NCBI GenBank assembly: GCA_051531935.1
Contig: JAOPTR010000014.1
Location: forward strand, 1-64,000
DNA from: OCS116 sp051531935
GTDB lineage: Bacteria > Pseudomonadota > Alphaproteobacteria > Rhizobiales > OSC116
Direction: 5' to 3'
DNA: 64,000 bases
Shown: positions 26,660-34,287 of the stretch, piece after piece
Layout: every line of letters begins with the position of its first letter
How positions within the stretch are numbered: the first letter of the stretch is position 1
Notes under the pieces: model-generated
Told to the model about the DNA's origin: nothing
The model's database searches: none
Seen by the model: only the letters and a program-made list of their open reading frames with translations
Made by a program: the position numbers and the translations under genes

Positions 26660-27658
26660 TCAAATATAGAAGCTATCTGCAGGTAATTTACCACCAATGA
26701 TTTTAGGATTTTCTTCGGCCAATAATTCGTAAAATCTTGCCAATTCATCTTTAATATCCTTTGCGCGGTTGGTGGCTAAATTGGTATTGGGGATTGATTT
26801 TTGAATGATTGGAGCGCCGATGCCAAAATCATCTGTGGCTTGTTGCGCAGCTTCGGCATGATTATTATTCACCCAATCTGTGGCACTCACACATTGTTGA
26901 TGGAAAGCATCGACAAATTCAGGTTGGGCATTTAGCAAATCTTCATGCACCATAACGCCTGCCATTGGAAAGCGTCCATTGCCATCATTTACCGCTGCCC
27001 ATTCATCTTGCAATGAAATGGCACGGAAAATGTCTTTGCCAAACATTTTTTTAGCTTGCACCATTGCGGCCGTGGCAGCAGGCTCTGGCAATACTGTGTG
27101 TTTTACCCGACCAGAAATAAGCATTTGCACGGCTTCTATAGGCGTTGAAGAATAATGTAGATCGTAATCTGTTCCTCGATTTAAGCCCTTGGCTTTCATC
27201 ACTTTGTTAAACACCAAGTCAGGCATGTCATTTTTGAAGAACATGCCAATTTTTTCGCCTTTTAGGTCTTCTAATTTTGTTACATTTTCATCTAAACTCA
27301 TCACATAGAGCATTCCCCATGTCATAATGTTGAGCATTTTAACGGGCAGGCCTTTGTTGGCCAAGTTTGCGGCTACATAACTAGGTGTTACGGCCAATTG
27401 CCAATCGCCAGATACAAAACCCAGACGCAAAATATCGGGGTTTTTATAGACTTTAAAATTAACGTTATCTGTGTAGCTAGCCAGCGCATTGCCTTTGGCA
27501 ATATGGGACAGCGTAACGGAAGGCCCAACAGGTGGACCATAGAGGTTTATACTGTTCATTCCATCCGCAGCGAATGCCATATTTGGTAATGCGCTTGTTG
27601 CAGCAAGAGCCGCAGCTGATGTGCCTAAATGGTTTAAAAATTCGCGTCTATTGGTCAT
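26660..27658 (-). CDS. ABC transporter substrate-binding protein, NitT/TauT (NMT1-like) family, Tat-type signal
   Basis: A 332-residue exported protein. The N-terminus MTNRREFLNHLGTSAAALAA carries a twin-arginine RREFL motif and a hydrophobic stretch, with cleavage probably near AFA-AD. The mature part has the family's IAKGNALA, DILRLGFVSGDWQLAVTPSYVAANLANKG and LEDLKGEKIGMFFKNDMPDLVFNKVMKAKGL segments and LISGRVKHTVLPEPAATAAM. Such proteins bind nitrate, sulfonates, pyrimidine precursors or flavins; the ligand is not readable. Excellent SD (AAAGGAGA) at the ATG. A perfect Fur-like palindrome lies 73-89 bp upstream. Tat export suggests folding or a cofactor before secretion. Confidence 0.88.
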   Translation of the reverse strand: MTNRREFLNHLGTSAAALAATSALPNMAFAADGMNSINLYGPPVGPSVTLSHIAKGNALASYTDNVNFKVYKNPDILRLGFVSGDWQLAVTPSYVAANLANKGLPVKMLNIMTWGMLYVMSLDENVTKLEDLKGEKIGMFFKNDMPDLVFNKVMKAKGLNRGTDYDLHYSSTPIEAVQMLISGRVKHTVLPEPAATAAMVQAKKMFGKDIFRAISLQDEWAAVNDGNGRFPMAGVMVHEDLLNAQPEFVDAFHQQCVSATDWVNNNHAEAAQQATDDFGIGAPIIQKSIPNTNLATNRAKDIKDELARFYELLAEENPKIIGGKLPADSFYI

Positions 27659-27730
27659 GTTTATCTCCTTTAAAACATAACCATTTATAGGAAAAGAAAT
27701 GACACGAGGTAAGATGACACGTTGTCGCAG

Positions 27731-27747
27731 TTAATAATCATTATTAA
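27731..27747 (-). promoter_or_regulatory. Fur-like palindrome upstream of the NitT/TauT-NnrS operon
   Basis: TTAATAATCATTATTAA is a perfect 8-1-8 palindrome 73 bp upstream of the binding-protein start. It has the NATAATNATTATN pattern of Fur boxes and shares its 15-bp core with sites at 31056 and 33496. It predicts iron-repressed expression. Confidence 0.65.
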
Positions 27748-27776
27748 AAACTTAGACTCATTCTAGTGTATGAATT

Positions 27777-28808
27777 TTATGATGGGGAGTGTAAATAGGA
27801 TGTCATATCATCAGTTGCAATTGTTTTAAATTCGGTGCCACTTTTGATAATAAAGTAAGCCGCGATATTGTGTGTTTTTGCAAATTCCAGAGCCTTATTT
27901 TCGCCCATTACCAGCATAGCGGTTGCCAAAGCATCCGCCATTGCCGATTTTTTTTCGACCACAGTTACCGAAGCTAACTTATGGGTAATTGGTTTTAATG
28001 TTTTGGGGTCTAGCACATGGCATATACGCACGCCCTCATGCTCAAAATATTTTCGATAGTCGCCAGATGTTGCAATGGCCATATCTGATATTGAAATGAC
28101 TATTTGGCTTTCTGATCTACCTGAAATTGGTTTTTCTATTGCCAAACGCCATTTGGAACCATCTGGCTTAGCACCAGCGGTAACAATTTCTCCTGCCACT
28201 TCAACCATAAAATCATCTATAGATTGGGACTTTAAAAACTTAGCCACCAGATCTGCTGCATAGCCTTTTGCAACGGAGTTGAGGGAAATGTTGCAATGAG
28301 ATTTTTTTAGTATACGCCTACCTAGCTTATCAAATTCCAAATGCTGATGGCCCAACCTATCGCGTAGTGGTGCCAATTTATCTTCTGAAGGGACAGTATT
28401 ATTTGTTTCTGTTGCACCAAACCCCCATAACTCAATGAGTGGCGCCAGTGTGATGTCTAATGCGCCATCGCTCAGCTCACCGATTTTAAATGCAATGTCT
28501 AAAACATCTGCTGTTTCGGCTGGCAAATCAAACCATTGATTTATTGGAAAGGCATTAAATTGCATGAGGTTAGAATGAGGTTTAAATACGCTCATTTGAT
28601 TTTCGACTATATCAAGCGTTTGTTTTATCTGCGAATTTAAATTTTCAAAATCTTCATTCGCTTTGACAACTGCACGCACCATATATTGACCGCCCATAGT
28701 GAGGCCACGTAAGGTGACTAAAACTCTTGGCTCAATTTTTTTGCCAAAATTATAGTGTTTATTAGGGCTATAGCTGGTTTTAAAACCAAAAATGTTTTCT
28801 TTAGGCAT
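27777..28808 (-). CDS. apbE: FAD:protein FMN transferase (ApbE family) without a signal peptide
   Basis: A 343-residue ApbE-type enzyme. Family blocks are RLTMGGQYMVRAV-like N-terminal strand, NLMQFNA, DGALDITLAPLIELWGF, HCNISLNSVAKGYAADLVAKFL, FMVEVAGEIVTAG and the metal/active-site region KKSAMADALATAMLVMG. It transfers FMN from FAD onto Ser/Thr in a D-x-x-[ST]-G-A-[ST] motif; the neighbouring DUF2271 protein has that motif. Unlike most ApbE proteins it begins MPKENIFGFKTSYSPNKH and has no Sec, Tat or lipoprotein signal. No alternative start further upstream would add one. SD GGAAA, partly inside the terminator at 28818-28852. A cytoplasmic location is therefore predicted. Confidence 0.92.
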   Translation of the reverse strand: MPKENIFGFKTSYSPNKHYNFGKKIEPRVLVTLRGLTMGGQYMVRAVVKANEDFENLNSQIKQTLDIVENQMSVFKPHSNLMQFNAFPINQWFDLPAETADVLDIAFKIGELSDGALDITLAPLIELWGFGATETNNTVPSEDKLAPLRDRLGHQHLEFDKLGRRILKKSHCNISLNSVAKGYAADLVAKFLKSQSIDDFMVEVAGEIVTAGAKPDGSKWRLAIEKPISGRSESQIVISISDMAIATSGDYRKYFEHEGVRICHVLDPKTLKPITHKLASVTVVEKKSAMADALATAMLVMGENKALEFAKTHNIAAYFIIKSGTEFKTIATDDMTSYLHSPS

Positions 28809-28817
28809 CTTATTTCC

Positions 28818-28852
28818 AAATAAAAGCGAGTAACCCTTATAGGATTACTCGC
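28818..28852 (-). terminator. Intrinsic terminator/attenuator between the ankyrin gene and apbE
   Basis: On the minus strand an 11-bp stem with one mismatch (GCGAGTAATCC / GGGTTACTCGC, loop TATAA) is followed immediately by TTTTATTT. It sits 22 bases after the ankyrin-gene stop, and its U-tract runs into the apbE SD. Termination here would lower apbE relative to the upstream DUF2271-ankyrin genes. Confidence 0.8.
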
Positions 28853-28873
28853 TCATCGCTGATATTTTTTAAA

Positions 28874-30391
28874 CTACTTCGAAGCTGTTTCGATAATCTT
28901 GACAGCGTTTGTGCCTTTGAGCAGTTCATTCTCTTTAACCAGATCAATAGCAGTGTCACCAAAGTCATCAACTACACTTGTATCCGCGCCTTGGGATAAT
29001 AAATATTCAAGCACTTCAACATTTGTTGCTTTCATAGCTGCATACATAAGCGGTGTTAATTTGTAGCTATTCGCAGCGTTCACATCTTGCCCATTATCTA
29101 CCAAATATTTAAGTGTATCTAGATGATGGCCGAATTGTGCGGCTTTGATTAAAGTCGTTTCACCTTTTGCACTGACGGCGTTTAGATCTGCACCAGCGGC
29201 CACTAAAATTTCTAGGATTTCTTTTACGCTACCCTTTTTAGTGCTGCTTGTGACATCACGGCTTACAACGTTTAAAATTACGTTATTGCCGTTTTGATCA
29301 ACTGCGGTTGCACTTGCGCCTGCTTCTAGCAATGCTTGAATTGATTTAACACTGCCATTATTACGCGTGGCTGCCCAAAGCAATGCTGTTTTACCAGTGT
29401 CATCTGCTGCATCGACTTCTAGCCCTTCTGCAACGAGATAATTAATCACATCGGCACTGTTACGATAGGCGGCAATATTCAACGCGTTACGGCCATGTTT
29501 ATCGGTTGTTTTAATATCACCAACAACACCTGCAAGATATTTAATGAAATCCAAATCATCATTACGCACAACCGCTGTCAAAAATGCATCTCTACCATCT
29601 TCGTCTTTATCTGTGGCTGAAATGCCTTCTGAAACGAATTTCTCAAATAATTCGCGGTGATCTGAACGCCTTGAACGTTCTGCCATATATGACACGATAT
29701 TTTGATCGGAATAGCTCAAAATATTATGCTCAACACCTTTGCTTTGCAAATATGCAATGATTTCTGTTGCATTTGGGCCATTGGTAGCGCGGAAAACAGC
29801 ATTTTCACCCGATGATGCAGAAATGGTATTTGGATCTAGATGAAGCTCCTCAACCAAAAACTTAACCACCTCTAGAGAGTTTCTATATGAAGCTGTGTAA
29901 ACCGCATTTGTGCCCGCAATATCAACAGCATTTGCATCGAACCCATGTTCGAGCATAAGCTTGATAGCGCGCATATCTTGCTGGCCATAAAATGAGCGTA
30001 AGAAAGGTGTTCTTTTGCTATCATCAAGCACACTAATATCGGGTTTGTGTGCTAAAAAGGCTTTTAATTGCTCGTATGTGGCATAATATGTGGCATTAAA
30101 AATATGTGCTCTGTGACCTGCATTTTTGCCGTTAATATCCGCACCTTTTTTAATTAAATGATCAATTATTTTTGGGTCGCGGCCATATCTTAACGCCAAA
30201 TATAATGCTTCATTTAAGTCTGCTGTTGAGGCGCCTTTTTCAATTTCTGCGTCTATAGCTTTTGTAGACACTGAGAAGAAACTTTTGTCTGTAAGCTTGC
30301 TTTTTGCAGCATCTGCAGCCATCGCTGCTGTTCCGCTCATAAGGCTAGCAACCAACAAAGTTGAGCCTAGGATCTTAGATAGTTTATTCAT
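28874..30391 (-). CDS. Exported ankyrin-repeat protein
   Basis: A 505-residue protein made almost wholly of ankyrin repeats (about twelve, e.g. DKHGRNALNIAAYRNSADVI, DDTGKTALLWAATRNNGSVK, KGETTLIKAAQFGHHLDTLK). It starts with a Sec signal peptide (MNKLSKILGSTLLVASLMSG, cleavage near AMA-AD). ATG 30391 is chosen because SD GGAG is 6 bases upstream; earlier in-frame TTG and ATG codons are worse. It is 44 bp downstream of the DUF2271 gene and followed by a terminator and apbE. A periplasmic protein-protein scaffold or partner of the flavinylated DUF2271 protein is inferred; no enzymatic motif is seen. Confidence 0.85.
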   Translation of the reverse strand: MNKLSKILGSTLLVASLMSGTAAMAADAAKSKLTDKSFFSVSTKAIDAEIEKGASTADLNEALYLALRYGRDPKIIDHLIKKGADINGKNAGHRAHIFNATYYATYEQLKAFLAHKPDISVLDDSKRTPFLRSFYGQQDMRAIKLMLEHGFDANAVDIAGTNAVYTASYRNSLEVVKFLVEELHLDPNTISASSGENAVFRATNGPNATEIIAYLQSKGVEHNILSYSDQNIVSYMAERSRRSDHRELFEKFVSEGISATDKDEDGRDAFLTAVVRNDDLDFIKYLAGVVGDIKTTDKHGRNALNIAAYRNSADVINYLVAEGLEVDAADDTGKTALLWAATRNNGSVKSIQALLEAGASATAVDQNGNNVILNVVSRDVTSSTKKGSVKEILEILVAAGADLNAVSAKGETTLIKAAQFGHHLDTLKYLVDNGQDVNAANSYKLTPLMYAAMKATNVEVLEYLLSQGADTSVVDDFGDTAIDLVKENELLKGTNAVKIIETASK

Positions 30392-30435
30392 GACCATCTC
30401 CAATTATTATTTAATATATTGATTTGTATGAGAGC

Positions 30436-30966
30436 TTAAAATTTGTAACGCACGTAACGCACATAAGTGTTGCCCACTAATTTTTTCCGAATATTCTCGG
30501 TGGTTAGTTCAAATTCAACATCTTTAGGGGTATTGGCAATGTCTTCGACAGATGTAGCCACACGAATTTTATAACCTGCATCTATCATAGAATCGTCGAT
30601 TTCGATTTTTGTGATTAGACGATCGCCGTTACCAGTTGAAGCACCTGTAATGCCATCGACATCTTCTTCAGCACGAACTTTGTACTTCCACCAACGAGGC
30701 AAGCCTTCTTCATACCAACGTTGCTCTGTACCAGAAACATAAAGTGTTTTTTCAAAACGACCTTTTGGATTTACGAGATACATTGAAAAATATGCTTTAT
30801 CACCTTCATAGTTTATGAGCTGCACCATGGCGGTGATTTCTTTTGCATTTGCTGCACTCGCCATAGGCACCATTGATGCGGACACCACGGTAGCGGTTAA
30901 AACCAGCTTGCTTAAGTTTATAGATTTCCCACGTTTTGAAAGAAATCGATTATCGGATTGTTTCAT
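30436..30966 (-). CDS. DUF2271 protein with a covalent-FMN (flavinylation) motif, exported
   Basis: A 176-residue protein with an N-terminal signal (hydrophobic segment residues about 20-38, cleavage near SAANA) and a DUF2271-type beta domain: YFSMYLVNPKGRFEKTLYVSG, then LPRWWKYKVRAEEDVDGITGASTGNGDRL. Residues Asp104-Ser110 (DGITGAS) match the ApbE target motif D-x-x-[ST]-G-A-[ST] exactly, so FMN should be attached at Ser110. It therefore is a probable periplasmic flavin electron carrier, reduced by the PepSY reductase encoded just upstream. The signal region contains SKRGKSINLSK, not a classical Tat motif. SD AAGGA. A Fur-like box is about 90 bp upstream. Confidence 0.85.
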   Translation of the reverse strand: MKQSDNRFLSKRGKSINLSKLVLTATVVSASMVPMASAANAKEITAMVQLINYEGDKAYFSMYLVNPKGRFEKTLYVSGTEQRWYEEGLPRWWKYKVRAEEDVDGITGASTGNGDRLITKIEIDDSMIDAGYKIRVATSVEDIANTPKDVEFELTTENIRKKLVGNTYVRYVRYKF

Positions 30967-31055
30967 ATTATTTCCTTACCTTTTTAAAAAGCTAAATGTG
31001 GGGGAAATAGCTTGGCTTTGCGTTATTTACGCTGCCTTAATCAATTGGTCAATAG

Positions 31056-31072
31056 TTAATAATGATTATTAG
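31056..31072 (-). promoter_or_regulatory. Fur-like palindrome upstream of the DUF2271-ankyrin operon
   Basis: TTAATAATGATTATTAG contains the 15-bp palindrome TAATAATGATTATTA (31057-31071). The following bases on the plus strand (TTGTAACAATTATAAA) are nearly the same as those after the copy at 33496, so about 33 bp of promoter are shared between the two operons. Confidence 0.65.
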
Positions 31073-31222
31073 TTGTAACAATTATAAACAAGAAAAATTA
31101 CACCTGATTACAAATATTGAATTAACATAACTAACTGTAATAATTAGTATTTACTGACTATTTAAATTAGAATAATTCCATATTAAATAATTATTTTCTG
31201 TGCAAATCAAAGTGTAATTATT

Positions 31223-33430
31223 CTAATAAATGTCTTCTTTATAGCGGCCGATTTTTTTCAATTGAATATAATCTAGGCCTATAGAAGCAAACTCAGCTGA
31301 TAAGATTTCTCGAACTGCTTGCGCCATTGCTGCCCCGCCACAAACCATTATTGTCCCGCCAATTTTCATGTTTTTGGCGATTGTTTTTCTATTCTCGGCA
31401 ACTCTGTCTTGAACATAGGCTTGTTCTCCAGCTCTCGAAAAAGCAGAGTAAAAATCTGTCAATTTACCGTCAGATAACCATTGTTTGATTTCATCCTCAT
31501 ATAGAAAATCCGAACTAGGATCGCGCCCTCCCCAATATAAACTGATTGGATATTGTTCTATATTTTGATTTATCATGCCTACAAAAGGCGCGATACCTGT
31601 GCCAGCACCAATAAGCATTACGGGTTTCTTATTTCGGGGAATATGGAAATCTTCATTCTTGATTAAATACATATCTATGGTTTCGCCAACCTGCATATCA
31701 TGCAGAAAGGTAGAACAAACACCGCCAGCCAATTGTTTGACACATATTTCCAATTGACCATCTGTTGAATTGGAGCCGATGGAGTAGAGACGTGCTATAT
31801 TATCGTTTGGCGGGACAATGCCGACCAAATCTCCTGCCAAATGCTTGCCAATTTTATTTTTTGAATTGCTAAACTTAAACACCGATGTGGGCGCGTTAAC
31901 TGCCACGCCATATAATTGTTTACTACGCAATATCAATTGCTGTGTTTTAGGACGTGGAGGGCTATAATCGAACTCACCTTGAATGTCATAATCAGGTGCC
32001 AAACTGCTGACCACCAAGCGCCCCCAATGTGCATATGTCTGGCTAGATTTTCGATTAACCTCAACGGTTTCAATGAGTTTTGACTTACCTAATTGTGCCA
32101 AAATCTCTTCGACCTGATGAGCAAATACGCAATATTTAGGAAAGGCTTTATCGCCAAATGCTAATATTGAGTGGCTCCAATTTTGAGAATCTGCAAATTT
32201 GGACTCTGATAGCAAACGCGTCATCCGCCGTTTAAACTTGTTGGCATTTTGTGGTGCATCACCATCACCATAAGTGGAAGTTAAAATAAACAAATGTTTT
32301 GCGTTTGAATATTGTCTAATTTTATTCATTTGATTTATGTGAGTTTTAATTCCGCTTTTTGTGAGGTTTTCATGGAGATTCTTTGCAAAACCCCATGTCG
32401 AACCAGACTCCGACCCAACCAGAATTACCATTTCGGCATTATGTGCGGCTACATTATGCTTTATTTTTATGGCTCCTTTAACCTTGCGGCGGTACCAGAC
32501 CACTGTACCCGTAATTGCAAATAGAGGTACCGATAAGCTCACAACACCCAGAATGACTGCCCAAACGACTGAGCCTTCAGCAGTGTGCAGAAACATGATC
32601 CAATCAAATATTTTTTGCTTTAAACCAAAATCGGGTTTTGTGACAACTTCTCCTGTGAATTGGTCTACAAAAACATAATGTGAGCCTAATTTTACCGTAT
32701 AGACATCAAACCAATCTCCAGGTATCGGAAATGTAATTTCTTGTAGATCTTTAAGTTTGATCTCTTTAAGTGCTTTTAGCTCATAAGCCGCTACGGGGTC
32801 TAATTCTTCAACTGTTTCTGGAAAGTTTGGCCCTTCCCCAGAAGGAATAAAGTGAAACGTAACCAACGACATATATACGCCTGTTACGCCAATAATTATC
32901 AATGGAATGAGACAAAGACGAGCAAATATAGTATGTATTTTTTCCGACCAATGGCCTTTTGCTTTGGAAAAAAAGGCTTGCAGACCTCCCTGCCGCCTTA
33001 TGATTAAGAATGTGCCGCTCAAACAAAGTGCAGACATTATCAAAGCTAACACTCCAACGATCGCACGCCCAAAACGTTCTAGGAAAAATGACCTATGTAA
33101 CCCTCGCATCCACGCATAAAATTCAGACTGCCGTTGTTTATCCAACCGTTCACCAGTTTTTAAATTTACAAATATTTTGAAAGCTTTGGCGCCGATGCGA
33201 TGGGTAAGCATAAAGCTACCATTTGGCTTTTGCTCCAATTTTTCGACTTCTTGATAATTCTCAATTAATGTCTTTAATCCCTGCGCGAGGGACATTTCAT
33301 CGACATCTTGAATAAATGGGCTGAAACCATCAATAACGACTTTGGTGGATAATATACCACCCGAAAAAGCGGTTACTATGAGTAGGATTGCGGAAAACAT
33401 ACCAATAACTGAGTGAATACTACGCCACAT
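31223..33430 (-). CDS. PepSY transmembrane / flavodoxin / FAD-NAD(P)H reductase fusion
   Basis: A 735-residue protein. Residues 1-325 are a PepSY-type membrane domain with four or more transmembrane helices and conserved His6, His112, His166 and His282, likely haem b ligands. Residues about 332-485 are a flavodoxin (VGSESGSTWGF at 338-348; TSTYGDGDAP; AFGDKAFPKYC). Residues about 500-735 are a CysJ/P450-reductase-like FAD/NAD(P)H module (RLYSIGSN at 547-554; LIGAGTGIAPF 606-616; VCGG). The architecture moves electrons from cytoplasmic NAD(P)H through FAD, FMN and haem to the periplasm, where the flavinylated DUF2271 protein is a likely acceptor. ATG 33430 has SD GAGG; an upstream TTG (33466) does not. 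Confidence 0.9.
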   Translation of the reverse strand: MWRSIHSVIGMFSAILLIVTAFSGGILSTKVVIDGFSPFIQDVDEMSLAQGLKTLIENYQEVEKLEQKPNGSFMLTHRIGAKAFKIFVNLKTGERLDKQRQSEFYAWMRGLHRSFFLERFGRAIVGVLALIMSALCLSGTFLIIRRQGGLQAFFSKAKGHWSEKIHTIFARLCLIPLIIIGVTGVYMSLVTFHFIPSGEGPNFPETVEELDPVAAYELKALKEIKLKDLQEITFPIPGDWFDVYTVKLGSHYVFVDQFTGEVVTKPDFGLKQKIFDWIMFLHTAEGSVVWAVILGVVSLSVPLFAITGTVVWYRRKVKGAIKIKHNVAAHNAEMVILVGSESGSTWGFAKNLHENLTKSGIKTHINQMNKIRQYSNAKHLFILTSTYGDGDAPQNANKFKRRMTRLLSESKFADSQNWSHSILAFGDKAFPKYCVFAHQVEEILAQLGKSKLIETVEVNRKSSQTYAHWGRLVVSSLAPDYDIQGEFDYSPPRPKTQQLILRSKQLYGVAVNAPTSVFKFSNSKNKIGKHLAGDLVGIVPPNDNIARLYSIGSNSTDGQLEICVKQLAGGVCSTFLHDMQVGETIDMYLIKNEDFHIPRNKKPVMLIGAGTGIAPFVGMINQNIEQYPISLYWGGRDPSSDFLYEDEIKQWLSDGKLTDFYSAFSRAGEQAYVQDRVAENRKTIAKNMKIGGTIMVCGGAAMAQAVREILSAEFASIGLDYIQLKKIGRYKEDIY

Positions 33431-33495
33431 TTCGGCCTCAAAACTTATGGAAAATTGAGAATTCAATACCGTTGATGAGGATCAAAATCAATTAA

Positions 33496-33512
33496 TTAAT
33501 AATGATTATTAG
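33496..33512 (-). promoter_or_regulatory. Fur-like palindrome upstream of the PepSY reductase gene
   Basis: TTAATAATGATTATTAG, identical in all 17 bases to the copy at 31056-31072, lies 66 bp upstream of the reductase ATG. The flanking TTTTAACAATTCTAAA also resembles the other site. Confidence 0.65.
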
Positions 33513-33834
33513 TTTTAACAATTCTAAAGTATTGGGAATGTTATTGTTAAAGAAAGCAAATTCAACTTTTTAAAACCTGTTGATATTTAATTGATTTTCT
33601 TAATTCACCAATTCTAGCGACTAAATTTAACAAGAGCAGCACATTGTATTTGCAGCCCATAAAATTGAGGTGTTTCGTTCATAAAGTGAGTGGCTCGTGA
33701 ATTTAATGATTATTAGGGGTGGCCTTGGCTTGTCGTACTCATTACATTTAAAATCACTCTCCACTAATTGAGTTAAATCTGCATTTGACAAACCCTCAAT
33801 ATGAATAAGAATATTCCAATTATTCTCTCTTAAA
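33513..33834. other. 322-bp AT-rich non-coding stretch
   Basis: No open frame with SD and no strong hairpin. One imperfect copy of the Fur-like site, ATTTAATGATTATTAG, is at 33701-33716. Otherwise nothing recognisable. Confidence 0.4.
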
Positions 33835-34130
33835 ATGGGATCATTTGGCCACTATTTTGCGCTTAAAGACCCATTTGGACAGACAATAACCGCACATACA
33901 GTTTACGGCTAACTATGACAGAAAATAGCACACAATATTGACTGGCTGTCGCTTGCCTAAACCATGCAATTGTAGGGCGGGATGCAGGCATTGCGCAGCT
34001 CGGAGATGGCAAACATTTAGCTGTAAAAAAACTGAACAAAGGAGCAAATTGGGGTATGCCTGCTCGCACGAGCAATTTTAAAATATCATTCCATGATTTT
34101 TCGAACCCACCTCACAAGCTATGGAAGTAG
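33835..34130 (+). pseudogene. Decayed open frame, family not identified
   Basis: Two adjacent plus-strand frames with protein-like composition. 33835-33912 reads MGSFGHYFALKDPFGQTITA and stops. From 33915 a second frame reads MTENSTQY, hits TGA at 33939, then stays open to TAG at 34128, through NHAIVGRDAGIAQLGDGKHL and NWGMPARTSNFKISFHDFSN. A frame shift near 33912 and the TGA at 33939 break what looks like one short reading frame. I do not recognise the family. It could be a degraded gene in the gap upstream of the pseudoazurin gene. Confidence 0.4.
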
Positions 34131-34287
34131 GAAATATTGACGATTAAATCAACTAATTGGAATTGAGAATTATTGACACAAAAAGATATTAACATTATGT
34201 TTTAATTAGTTTTATTACAAACTATATAATTTGAAAATCAAATAAAAACGTGATATTTTCACCTTACAATAATTTAAGGTGTCTGAA

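Noticed and set aside
33939..33941. In-frame TGA as selenocysteine codon in the 33915-34130 frame
   Set aside because: No convincing SECIS-like hairpin directly after the TGA and the upstream frame is also broken, which fits decay better.
33863..34075. Minus-strand open frame of 70 codons in the intergenic gap
   Set aside because: Shadow of the plus-strand decayed frame; composition not protein-like and no SD.
34155..34180. Possible Fur-like site (TTGAGAATTATTGACA) upstream of the pseudoazurin gene
   Set aside because: Matches only a half-site and is not palindromic; insufficient support.
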